From assembly GCA_021790695.1 (NCBI GenBank), contig JAJYGJ010000114.1, forward strand, positions 1 through 6,545: a DNA stretch of 6,545 nucleotides, written 5' to 3'. Below the pieces are notes generated by a model that saw only the letters and a program-made list of their open reading frames with translations, did not search any database and was not told the origin of the DNA. Origin of the DNA: Nitrospirota bacterium. GTDB taxonomy: Bacteria; Nitrospirota; Thermodesulfovibrionia; Thermodesulfovibrionales; JdFR-88. Position numbers and translations under genes: made by a program. This document shows positions 1 to 5,768 of the stretch, piece by piece (position 1 is the first letter of the stretch; each line of letters starts with the position of its first letter).

Positions 1-205
1 TTCCCTCGCCGAAGACGATATTCGTCCTGCCGGACGAGAGCTTGCACCTCCGGCAGCCCTCGATCTCCTCGTGGAAGAGTGCGGACAAGGCCTTTTCCGG
101 GTCTTCCGTTTGGGGAAGCGGGCCCATCGGCAGCGATTCCAGTCCCAGCGCGCCATAGAATTCGATCACGCGCCGGATGTCCTCTTTTTTCAGCGGCTCC
201 CCCAT
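1..205 (-). CDS. Type-4 uracil-DNA glycosylase, N-terminal fragment
   Basis: The product would remove uracil from DNA as the first step of base-excision repair. Only the first 68 residues are in the window; the gene runs off the low-coordinate edge. The fragment opens MGEPLKKEDI, has a short variable N-terminal region, then a CRRC pair (Cys51, Cys54) followed by KL, R, TNIVFGEG. That Cys-x2-Cys plus R-N-VFGEG arrangement is the start of family 4/5 glycosylases, where these cysteines supply two of the four ligands of a 4Fe-4S cluster. The start ATG at 205 is preceded by GAGGGAGA about 8 bases upstream. The gene overlaps the end of nadK by 16 bases, implying coupled translation. The remaining cluster cysteines and the active site lie outside, so type 4 versus type 5 cannot be settled. 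Confidence 0.85.
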   Translation of the reverse strand, partial: MGEPLKKEDIRRVIEFYGALGLESLPMGPLPQTEDPEKALSALFHEEIEGCRRCKLSSGRTNIVFGEG

Positions 206-1041
206 CTCAGTTTCTCCCTCAGCACCTGGAAATAATCCCTCTCGAACGGCACCAGGAGCCTGGCGTTATGAGGAGACCTGGTCACCACCACGATATCGTT
301 TTCCCTCAGGCTGAAGCCGACCTGGCCGTCAAGGGCGAGATCGACCGCCACGTTTTTCGTCACCGGCTTTATACCGATCTCCACGTCCTGCGGCAGCACG
401 ATCGGCCTCATGGCCAGCGTGTGGGAGCAGATCGGGGCCAGGACGATGCCGGCGACCGTCGGGTAGAGCACCGGCCCCCCCGCCGAAAGGCAGTAGGCCG
501 TGGACCCGGTCGGGGTCGAGGCGATAAGGCCGTCGGCCCGGAACGTGGTCATGAGGGCCCCGTTCACGTAGGCCTCGATCTCTATGAGCCGCGGGGCCGC
601 CCCCTTGTTGACGACCACATCGTTTAATACGGAGTATTCCGCGATAAGCTCGCCGTGGCGTTTTATGGCGGCCGCGAGCATCATGCGCTCCTCGCAGGGG
701 CAGTCGCCCGCGAGGGCCTTTTCGACCGCTTCCTCCAGCCGCTCCCTGCCGATCTCCGTTATGAAGCCCAGGCCGCCCAGGTTCACTCCGAGTATCGGCA
801 CGCCCCTGGCGCAGACCAGCCTGGCAACCGACAGTATCGTGCCGTCTCCTCCGAGGGTGATGATAAGGTCCGCGGCGCGCGCGATCTCCGCCCTGGGGTG
901 GCCGGCCTTCCCAAGCGCCTTTGCCGCCTCGGCATCGACCAGGGGCTCAAGCCCCTTTTTTTCGAGCCACGGCAGCAGCCCTTCCATTATCCTTACGGGT
1001 TCGGGCAGCCCTTCCTTAGCTATGATGCCAATCTTCTTCAT
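190..1041 (-). CDS. nadK: NAD kinase
   Basis: The product phosphorylates NAD+ to NADP+ with ATP or polyphosphate in the cytoplasm and is the only known bacterial route to NADP. The 283-residue protein has the family's normal length. It shows the GGDGT motif at residues 64-68, the glycine-rich GVNLGGLGFI at 85-94, the N140-D141 pair of the second conserved motif, the DGLIASTPTGSTAY block at 170-183 (NAD binding), and DGQ at 238-240. The start is supported by AGAGGG five bases upstream of the ATG. It overlaps the end of tsaE by 26 bases and the start of the uracil-DNA glycosylase by 16, so it sits inside an operon. No oddity was seen in the core motifs. Confidence 0.97.
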   Translation of the reverse strand: MKKIGIIAKEGLPEPVRIMEGLLPWLEKKGLEPLVDAEAAKALGKAGHPRAEIARAADLIITLGGDGTILSVARLVCARGVPILGVNLGGLGFITEIGRERLEEAVEKALAGDCPCEERMMLAAAIKRHGELIAEYSVLNDVVVNKGAAPRLIEIEAYVNGALMTTFRADGLIASTPTGSTAYCLSAGGPVLYPTVAGIVLAPICSHTLAMRPIVLPQDVEIGIKPVTKNVAVDLALDGQVGFSLRENDIVVVTRSPHNARLLVPFERDYFQVLREKLRWGSR

Positions 1042-1492
1042 CGACGCCCTCTATTATAATCTCTCTGGGCCCCTGGCGGGAAACCGGCCCGCCCCGGGTG
1101 ACATTGATCCTCACCATTACGCCGCCGGCCGGCCGGGGCGAAAAAGGCAAAAAAAGCCTTTCGGCCCATTCGATGACCGCGATGCCGTCCGGGCCCGGAT
1201 ATTCGTCGATGCCGGTCTCATGGATGTCCCCGGCGTCTTCGAGCCTGTAGAGGTCTACATGGTAGAAGGGCCTTCCGTTCGTCCCTTCGTGCTCGGCGAT
1301 GATGGTGAAGCTCGCGCTTGTGACGTCTTCCTCGGGGACGCCCAGGGCCGGGGCCATGCCCTTGACGAATACGGTCTTGCCGCTGCCAAGCTCTCCGAAA
1401 AGATAGACCGTCTGGCCGGGTTTCAGGAGCCGGGCAAGCCTCATGCCGGCGGCCTTCGTCTCTTTTTCGGTCTTCGAGATTATCCTTATGAT
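1016..1492 (-). CDS. tsaE: tRNA t6A biosynthesis ATPase TsaE, apparent non-AUG start
   Basis: TsaE is the ATPase partner of TsaB/TsaD in making N6-threonylcarbamoyladenosine at position 37 of ANN-decoding tRNAs. The P-loop GELGSGKT, the TSASFTII switch region, FYHVDLYRLED and the IAVIEWAERL strand are all present in the family order. Conserved N-terminal sequence (ISKTEKETKAAGMRLARLLKPG) lies before the P-loop, yet the only ATG within it, at 1444, would delete that part. The only in-frame ATG further upstream is at 1657, 55 codons inside the CBS gene. No in-frame GTG or TTG lies between. The likely start is ATC at 1492 or ATA at 1489; the ATA shares bases with the CBS gene's TAA stop and a G-run lies just upstream. 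This gives about 157-158 residues, normal for TsaE. Identity is near certain; the start is inferred. Confidence 0.9.
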   Translation of the reverse strand: MIRIISKTEKETKAAGMRLARLLKPGQTVYLFGELGSGKTVFVKGMAPALGVPEEDVTSASFTIIAEHEGTNGRPFYHVDLYRLEDAGDIHETGIDEYPGPDGIAVIEWAERLFLPFSPRPAGGVMVRINVTRGGPVSRQGPREIIIEGVDEEDWHHS

Positions 1493-1947
1493 GGCTGCTC
1501 GCCCCCCGCCGCCCCTATGACCTCGTGTCTGCCTATGATGCCGACGAGCCTGCCGGCCTTCGTCACCGGCACCAGGTTGATGCGTTTTTCGGCCATTATC
1601 GTGGCCACGTCCTCCATGGGGGTGTCCTCCTTGACCGTGAGGATGTCCCTGGAGCATATCTCGCCGACCGTGCGCGCGGACATCTTCCGGATCTCCTTTT
1701 CTATCCTTGAGGGAGGTTCGAGGGCTATGTATGCGTCAAAAAGGCGAAGCAGCGTGGGTATATGGAGCCTCTTGTCCCGGCTCACGAGATCGTTTTCGGT
1801 CACGATGCCGTACAGGCCGCCATTCGCGTCGATCACGGGCGCGCCGCTTATGTTTTTTTCGATAAAAAGTCTTCCAAGCTCCTCGACCGTCATCTCCGGA
1901 GAGACCGTGATCACGTCCTTTTTCATGATTTCCCCTGCAAGCGGCAT
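1486..1947 (-). CDS. Two-CBS-domain protein
   Basis: A stand-alone pair of CBS domains (153 residues), the fold that binds adenine nucleotides such as AMP, ATP or S-adenosylmethionine and usually acts as a regulatory sensor. The first repeat spans about residues 7-65 (DVITVSPEMTVEELG, then ISGAPVID, GIVTENDL); the second spans about 94-150 (ICSRDILTVKEDTPMEDV, then INLVPVTKAGRLVGIIGRHEVI). A linker of about 28 residues rich in charged residues separates them. No catalytic or membrane domain is attached, so its target cannot be told. It starts at an ATG with a near-perfect Shine-Dalgarno and is the only gene of the series not overlapping its upstream neighbour (66-base gap). Its TAA stop overlaps the proposed tsaE start, suggesting coupling. 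Confidence 0.93.
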   Translation of the reverse strand: MPLAGEIMKKDVITVSPEMTVEELGRLFIEKNISGAPVIDANGGLYGIVTENDLVSRDKRLHIPTLLRLFDAYIALEPPSRIEKEIRKMSARTVGEICSRDILTVKEDTPMEDVATIMAEKRINLVPVTKAGRLVGIIGRHEVIGAAGGEQPS

Positions 1948-1951
1948 CCCG

Positions 1952-1958
1952 CCTCCTT
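1952..1958 (-). promoter_or_regulatory. Strong Shine-Dalgarno of the CBS gene
   Basis: On the minus strand this reads AAGGAGG, followed by CGGG and the ATG at 1947. It is the strongest ribosome binding site in the window and fixes the CBS gene start. It matters because the other genes in the series mostly rely on overlap with the gene before them. Confidence 0.85.
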
Positions 1959-2013
1959 TTTGGTGGGACCTATCTCAAAGCAATTTTGAGGCAGACCCCC
2001 GAGTGTTTATTTT

Positions 2014-2757
2014 TTACCCTTGTGAAACTTTCATTATGAAGCCGCCCTGTCTTCCGCCCGCCGTTGCCGAATGGACCTTCCCGGCCCGGGTCTCGCGCCT
2101 GTAGGAGTTGAACCGTTCCGGATGGCAGCAGGTGCACATTTCCGATACCCAGATGTTTTCCGCCCTTACCCCCGCCCGGAGCGCCGAAGACCTGTTTGCC
2201 GCCGCAAGGTCCAGATGCACGGGAAAAAGGCCATTTTCATCCATCCTGAAATAATCCGCACTGCCTCCCACGCCCGCCCTGACCTGCCCGGACACGTCCG
2301 CTCCCACCTCGTAGCAGCAGCCCCTTATGGACGGCCCTATGGCAAGCTTCATGTCTTCAGGCCGGCAGCCGTATAACGCCGTCATTTTGGCGATTGCGGC
2401 CGGAAGGATTGCCGCCGCAGTCCCCCTCCAGCCCGCGTGGACGGCCCCGATTGCGCCGGTTTTTTCATCGGCCAGCAGGACCGGCACGCAATCGGCGGTC
2501 TTGACGCCGAGGGCGACTCCGTCAAGGATGGTTATGACGGCATCGGCGCAGGCCGGGGTTTCCGTCTCTTTGCCCGAATATGCCAGTATGTCGGAGGTGT
2601 GTCTCTGGATGGGCATGATCAGGGCCTGATCGGAAATACCAAGCAGCCGGCAGATGGCGGACCTGTCGGCCCCGGGGACGATGCCGGTGAAAAAAGCCCG
2701 GATTTTCCCCGTTTCCCCTCCGAATATCTCAGGGTATATGAGGAAGTTCCCGGCCAT
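2014..2757 (-). CDS. pgeF: PgeF/YfiH-type laccase-domain protein (peptidoglycan editing factor)
   Basis: A multicopper-oxidase-like (laccase domain, YfiH/YlmD/FAMIN) family protein. In E. coli PgeF removes UDP-MurNAc-L-Ser mistakes from the peptidoglycan pathway; relatives show purine nucleoside phosphorylase and adenosine deaminase activity. From the ATG at 2757 it is 247 residues, the usual family length. The zinc-site residues are visible: His53 in QRHTSDI, Cys90 in KTADCVPVLL and His107 in AVHAGWRGT. Further family blocks are IGPSIRGCCYEVG (about 140-152) and CTCCHPERFNSYRRE (208-222). The start is uncertain: the ATG has only a weak AGGGA right beside it, and an in-frame ATG at 2814 would add residues encoded by the 12-bp repeat. 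The chosen start overlaps the upstream gene by 29 bases. Confidence 0.9.
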   Translation of the reverse strand: MAGNFLIYPEIFGGETGKIRAFFTGIVPGADRSAICRLLGISDQALIMPIQRHTSDILAYSGKETETPACADAVITILDGVALGVKTADCVPVLLADEKTGAIGAVHAGWRGTAAAILPAAIAKMTALYGCRPEDMKLAIGPSIRGCCYEVGADVSGQVRAGVGGSADYFRMDENGLFPVHLDLAAANRSSALRAGVRAENIWVSEMCTCCHPERFNSYRRETRAGKVHSATAGGRQGGFIMKVSQG

Positions 2758-4345
2758 TCCCTGGATGATTGCCGGCGGACCAGTCCGCGGACTGGTCCGC
2801 GGACTGGTCCGCATTTCTGATGACGCGATCCTTGATAACTTCAAGTGCGTCCTTGATAGTATCGTGGATGTCGGAGGCAAGCATAGAGTAAAGCCCGCGT
2901 TTGCAGGCGGCTATCTCGCCCGCGAGGCCGTGCGTGAAGACGGCCAGCAGCGCGGCGTCAAGGGCGCTCAATCCCTGGGCGAGGAAACCCGCGATCATGC
3001 CGGTCAGAACGTCCCCGACGCCGGCCTTCGCCATGGCCGGGCTGCCCGTTGGGTTTATGAATATTTTTCCGCCCGGCTCCGCTATGATCGTGCGGGCGCC
3101 TTTAAGGACGACGCATGCCCCGGTCTTCCCGGCGAGGAAGGCGGCGGAACCGATGCGGTCTTCCTCTATCTCCGGGCCTTTCCTGCCGATGAGTCTTCCC
3201 ATCTCTCCGGGATGCGGAGTCACGATGACCGGGGTCCCGGCCCTGGCCAGCACCCCAAAATCTCCCTGGAGGGAGTTAAGGGCGTCGGCATCGAGCACCA
3301 TCGGGACCGGACAGTTTTCGATTATCCTGTGGACAAGCTCTCCGGTGTCGGGCGTGACGCCAAGGCCCGGTCCCATCGCAAGCACGCTGCCGCGCTCCCG
3401 GATGAAGGCGAATATCGGCTTTTCGGCATCGGTCGAGACCGATCCGGCCCTCGAGGGAAGCGGAAGCGTCATTTCGTCCGTGACGCGGGTCTGAAAGATG
3501 CCGGCCGCCTCTTCCGGGATGCCCAGGGTGACCAAGCCCGCGCCCGAGCGTAGCGCCGCCTTCGCGCAGAGAAGCGCCGCGCCCGTTTTGCCCCTCGACC
3601 CCGCCACAGCCAGGACGTGCCCGAATGTGTTTTTAAAGGAATATGGCGGCCTTTCCGGGACCAGGAGGGCCATCCGGTTTTTTTCGAGAAGCTCGCAGGG
3701 GATGGACGGGTTTTCAAGAAGCTCGCGCGGAAAGCCTATCTCCTCGATGAAGAGCCGGCCGGCGTGCTCCGCGCCGGGGTAGAGCATGTGGCCCAGCTTC
3801 GGAAGCCCGAAGGTCACGGTGAAATCCGCCCTTATGGCGGTCCCCATGACCCGCCCGGTGTCCGAGGAGATGCCGGAAGGGATGTCCACGGCGATAATGT
3901 CCTCTCCGAGGCGGTTTGTGTCCTCGATTACGCCGGCCAATTTGCCGGCCACCTCTCTTTCGAGGCCTGTGCCGAATATGGCGTCCACGACAAGGGCCGC
4001 ATGGAATTCTTTTTCCCCCGGAGGGCCGGGAATGACGGGCACGCCGAATTTTTCCGCCATGTCAAGCTGTGCCTTGCAGTCCGGGCTCGCCTTGGGGATG
4101 GCGGAGAGGAAGTGCGCCTTCACGTTCCAGCCGGCGTTTTTAAGCAGCCTTGCCACTACGAGGCCGTCGCCGCCGTTATTGCCCCCGCCGGCGAGCACGA
4201 TGGTTTTTCTCGGGCGGAACAGCTCAGAGATCCTTTTGAAGACCGAAAGCCCGGCCCTCTCCATGAGCACCATGCCGGGTATGCCGTATTCCTTTATCGC
4301 GCGCGTGTCTATCGCGCGCATCTCCGCCGCCTTGGCCACTTTCAT
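2729..4345 (-). CDS. nnr: Bifunctional NAD(P)H-hydrate epimerase / ADP-dependent NAD(P)H-hydrate dehydratase
   Basis: Repairs hydrated, inactive NADH and NADPH: the N-terminal domain interconverts the R and S hydrates and the C-terminal domain dehydrates S-NAD(P)HX using ADP. The 538-residue protein shows both halves. The epimerase half (about 1-220) has GGGNNGGDG at 53-61, Asp121 in VVDAIFGTGL and DIPSGISSDTG at 154-164. The ribokinase-fold dehydratase half (about 230-505) has FGHVLAVAGSRGKTGAA, GPGLG at 325-329, LDADAL at 351-356, TPHPGEM at 376-382, VLKGA, and the NPTGSPAMAKAGVGDVLTGM block from 431. The last 30 or so residues are unlike the family and contain an ADQS/ADQS/ADWS repeat. No Shine-Dalgarno precedes the ATG; a promoter abuts it instead. 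Confidence 0.95.
   Translation of the reverse strand: MKVAKAAEMRAIDTRAIKEYGIPGMVLMERAGLSVFKRISELFRPRKTIVLAGGGNNGGDGLVVARLLKNAGWNVKAHFLSAIPKASPDCKAQLDMAEKFGVPVIPGPPGEKEFHAALVVDAIFGTGLEREVAGKLAGVIEDTNRLGEDIIAVDIPSGISSDTGRVMGTAIRADFTVTFGLPKLGHMLYPGAEHAGRLFIEEIGFPRELLENPSIPCELLEKNRMALLVPERPPYSFKNTFGHVLAVAGSRGKTGAALLCAKAALRSGAGLVTLGIPEEAAGIFQTRVTDEMTLPLPSRAGSVSTDAEKPIFAFIRERGSVLAMGPGLGVTPDTGELVHRIIENCPVPMVLDADALNSLQGDFGVLARAGTPVIVTPHPGEMGRLIGRKGPEIEEDRIGSAAFLAGKTGACVVLKGARTIIAEPGGKIFINPTGSPAMAKAGVGDVLTGMIAGFLAQGLSALDAALLAVFTHGLAGEIAACKRGLYSMLASDIHDTIKDALEVIKDRVIRNADQSADQSADWSAGNHPGNGRELPHIP
2775..2812 (-). repeat. Three tandem 12-bp self-complementary units in the 3' end of nnr
   Basis: On the plus strand the units are GCGGACCAGTCC at 2775-2786, then GCGGACTGGTCC at 2787-2798 and 2799-2810, plus a trailing GC. 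Each unit with the next GC forms a GCGGAC/GTCCGC hairpin with a two-base loop, so several alternative folds are possible. The period keeps the reading frame and encodes ADQS, ADQS, ADWS in the tail of the NAD(P)HX repair protein. The block ends 17 bases upstream of the chosen pgeF start, where a folded RNA could affect coupling. Confidence 0.9.
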
Positions 4346-4360
4346 GGGTAAAGTATACCA
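4346..4360 (-). promoter_or_regulatory. Extended -10 promoter giving a probable leaderless nnr transcript
   Basis: The minus strand reads TGGTATACT at 4360-4352, an extended -10 (TGn plus TATACT, one mismatch to TATAAT). Six bases follow, then the ATG, so the usual -7 spacing puts the start of transcription on the A of the start codon at 4345. No Shine-Dalgarno is present in the intervening TTACCC. The -35 region 17 bases upstream is GC-rich and does not match TTGACA, which is tolerable for an extended -10 promoter. Confidence 0.5.
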
Positions 4361-4385
4361 TTAAGCGGATTTCCCGCCCCTTCAT

Positions 4386-4527
4386 TATTAATTAGAATCT
4401 GTTGTGGAAAAGAAAACAGGACGGGGCGACCCCGCCCCCACAACCAAAGGACATAAACAAAAAGGCGCGGGAATGGCGTCCGTATGTAGGGGCGCGGTTG
4501 CCGCGCCCGGCCGTTAACTAATTAATA
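4386..4527. repeat. REPIN-like pair: two inverted hairpin units inside 10-bp inverted repeats
   Basis: Most of the 209-base gap between the CooC-like gene and nnr is this structure. A 24-nt unit lies on the plus strand at 4485-4508 (core GGGCGCGG, TTG, CCGCGCCC) and on the minus strand at 4419-4442 (core GGGCGGGG, TCG, CCCCGTCC). The two units agree at 19 of 24 positions. Both fold into an 8-bp stem with a three-base loop; two of the differences are a swapped C-G/G-C pair and a third changes a G-C pair to G-T. The pair is framed by TATTAATTAG at 4386-4395 and its reverse complement at 4518-4527. No gene was seen inside. The stem at 4490-4508 lacks a following U-tract, so it is not a standard terminator. 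Confidence 0.7.
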
Positions 4528-4554
4528 GGGCGGGTGGATGGGGAATCAGGTGCC

Positions 4555-5322
4555 TTAAGGTATGTCCAGGCCCTCCAGTAACGTGTAAAACGCCTTCAGC
4601 GCTGGTGAATCCGAGGGCAGTTTAAGCACGGGCACACCCTCCATGTCGTTAGCGGACAGGGTACGGTCCTCCGGGACGATCCCCGCCGCCTCCACCCCCG
4701 CCTGCCTTGCCGCGGCCCTCATCTCGTCCTCATGGCCGGCCGGGACTTTGTTTATGATGAAAAGCCTTTTGTCCACGTCCAGTTTCAGCTCGTCCACGAG
4801 GGCGTCTATCCTTCGCGCGGTGAGGACCCCCTTTTTCGAGGCGTCGCTCACGACCAGGAGAAGGTCCACCTTGTGCGTCGTCTTTCTGCTCAGGTGCTCC
4901 ATTCCCGCCTCGTTGTCTATCACGACGTAGGGGTAATCGTCCGAGAGCTTGTCGGTGTATTTTCTTATGATGTTGTTTGCGGCGCAATAACAGCCCGGGC
5001 CCTCGGGCCTGCCCATCACGAGGAGGTCAAAGCCCTCGGCCTCCATGACCGACTGATGCACCTGGTAGTCGAAAAGCTCCTCCATGCTCATCCCGCCGGG
5101 CCTGGCCCCCCCGGCGCGGACGGCCGTGAGGGATTCCTCCCGCAGTCCGCCTATCGTGGAGCGCACTTCAAGGCCCAGCGCCTCGTTCAGACAGGAGTTG
5201 CTGTCCGCGTCGACCGCGAGCACGGGCCCCCTTTTTCTCTCGACAAGATAACGGACCGTGAGCCCCGCGAGGCTCGTCTTCCCGGTCCCGCCCTTACCCG
5301 CAAACCCTATGACAAATGACAT
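4555..5322 (-). CDS. cooC: CooC/AcsF-family nickel-insertion ATPase
   Basis: A MinD/ParA-type P-loop ATPase of the CooC group, which binds nickel and helps insert it into the C-cluster of carbon monoxide dehydrogenase or the A-cluster of acetyl-CoA synthase. From the ATG at 5322 it is 255 residues. Visible are the deviant Walker A GKGGTGKT at residues 9-16, AVDADSNSCLNEALG (36-50), the Cys-Tyr-Cys pair at 111 and 113 in RPEGPGCYCAANN (the metal-binding CxC of the family), YVVIDNEAGMEHLSR (132-146, Walker B region) and LLLVVSDASKKGV. A TTG at 5331 is an alternative start; neither has a good Shine-Dalgarno. No dehydrogenase subunit lies within the window, and long non-coding stretches separate it from both neighbours, so it appears to be its own transcription unit. 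Confidence 0.88.
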   Translation of the reverse strand: MSFVIGFAGKGGTGKTSLAGLTVRYLVERKRGPVLAVDADSNSCLNEALGLEVRSTIGGLREESLTAVRAGGARPGGMSMEELFDYQVHQSVMEAEGFDLLVMGRPEGPGCYCAANNIIRKYTDKLSDDYPYVVIDNEAGMEHLSRKTTHKVDLLLVVSDASKKGVLTARRIDALVDELKLDVDKRLFIINKVPAGHEDEMRAAARQAGVEAAGIVPEDRTLSANDMEGVPVLKLPSDSPALKAFYTLLEGLDIP

Positions 5323-5334
5323 GCGTTTCAAATT

Positions 5335-5344
5335 GGTCCGGACC
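5335..5344. repeat. 10-bp palindrome upstream of the CooC-like gene
   Basis: GGTCCGGACC is a perfect palindrome 13 bases upstream of the ATG at 5322. It could be an operator or the base of a small hairpin in the leader. It resembles the GGACC/GGTCC core of the repeat at 2775-2812, but the two are far apart and the likeness may be chance. Confidence 0.3.
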
Positions 5345-5368
5345 CCCTTCGGATTGCAATATCTTTTT

Positions 5369-5397
5369 ATTTTAGCCCGAATCCGGGGATAAGAAAA
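5369..5397 (-). promoter_or_regulatory. Weak candidate promoter for the CooC-like gene
   Basis: On the minus strand TAAAAT at 5374-5369 could be a -10 box. Seventeen bases upstream is TTTTCT (5397-5392), a poor -35. Transcription would begin near 5362, giving a leader of about 40 bases. It is the best AT-rich site between the foldback element and the gene, but the match is modest. Confidence 0.25.
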
Positions 5398-5417
5398 GGG
5401 AAGGACCTTCTGGGCGG

Positions 5418-5664
5418 TGGGTCAGTTTGGTAAACGCCAGGCAACATCGGTTTCGCTTTTTAAGCTTTTTTTCTGCCGATGCATGGCCTCTTTCCGCTCA
5501 TGCCCGCCCAAACTCGCCCTTAAACGGGCTCAGACATGGGCGGGCAAAAGAGTTTCGCGGAAATTCGCCGGCATCGGGCAAAAAAATGAAAAAAAGCTAT
5601 GACGCTCAATCCGACGTCGCCTGGCCTCTATCCATCGCGGGTTTCATAAACTCATATTGACCCA
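5418..5664. repeat. Nested foldback element (MITE-like or structured RNA)
   Basis: Five arms nest symmetrically: TGGGTCA at 5418-5424 with 5658-5664; a 15-bp arm at 5436-5450 with 5611-5625; AGCTTTTTTTC at 5463-5473 with GAAAAAAAGCT at 5588-5598; TGCCGATGC at 5474-5482 with 5571-5580 (one bulge); TTTCCGC at 5491-5497 with 5557-5563; and TGCCCGCCCA at 5501-5510 with 5537-5546. A small GCCC/GGGC hairpin sits at the apex (5516-5529). The two mismatches in the 15-bp arm are A-C on the plus strand but U-G on a minus-strand RNA. No transposase is encoded within, so a non-autonomous inverted-repeat element or a long structured RNA fits best. Confidence 0.75.
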
Positions 5665-5768
5665 TTACCACCTCTTGGGGCGGTACAGTTCGGTTGTCCG
5701 CGGGCAGGTAAATGGGCTCGGGGGGGCGTTGGTATATGCCCGCCCCTTTCATTCCGGTCGCGCGGTTC

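Noticed and set aside
1974..1990. CTCAAA/TTTGAG inverted repeat between pgeF and the CBS gene as a terminator
   Set aside because: The stem is only 6 bp, AT-rich, and has no U-tract on the minus strand.
584..2104. Long plus-strand open frame of 506 codons
   Set aside because: It runs antisense across nadK, tsaE and the CBS gene, all with clear family motifs, and its own translation has no recognisable domain. High GC explains the lack of stops.
2654..4364. Several long plus-strand open frames opposite the NAD(P)HX repair gene
   Set aside because: All are antisense to a gene with complete motifs in both domains, and they are rich in Arg, Pro and Gly as expected of shadow frames.
4490..4508. 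8-bp GC hairpin as the terminator of the CooC-like gene
   Set aside because: No T-run follows on the minus strand, and the hairpin is better explained as one half of the REPIN-like pair.
5675..5720. GTTCGGTTG stretch suggesting a tRNA T-arm
   Set aside because: No acceptor stem, anticodon arm or CCA could be placed on either strand.
5606..5752. Minus-strand 48-codon open frame starting MKGAGIYQRP and ending RGQATSD
   Set aside because: Its start has no Shine-Dalgarno and its 3' half lies in the right arm of the foldback, so it may only be an accident of that repeat. It is worth re-checking if homologues turn up.
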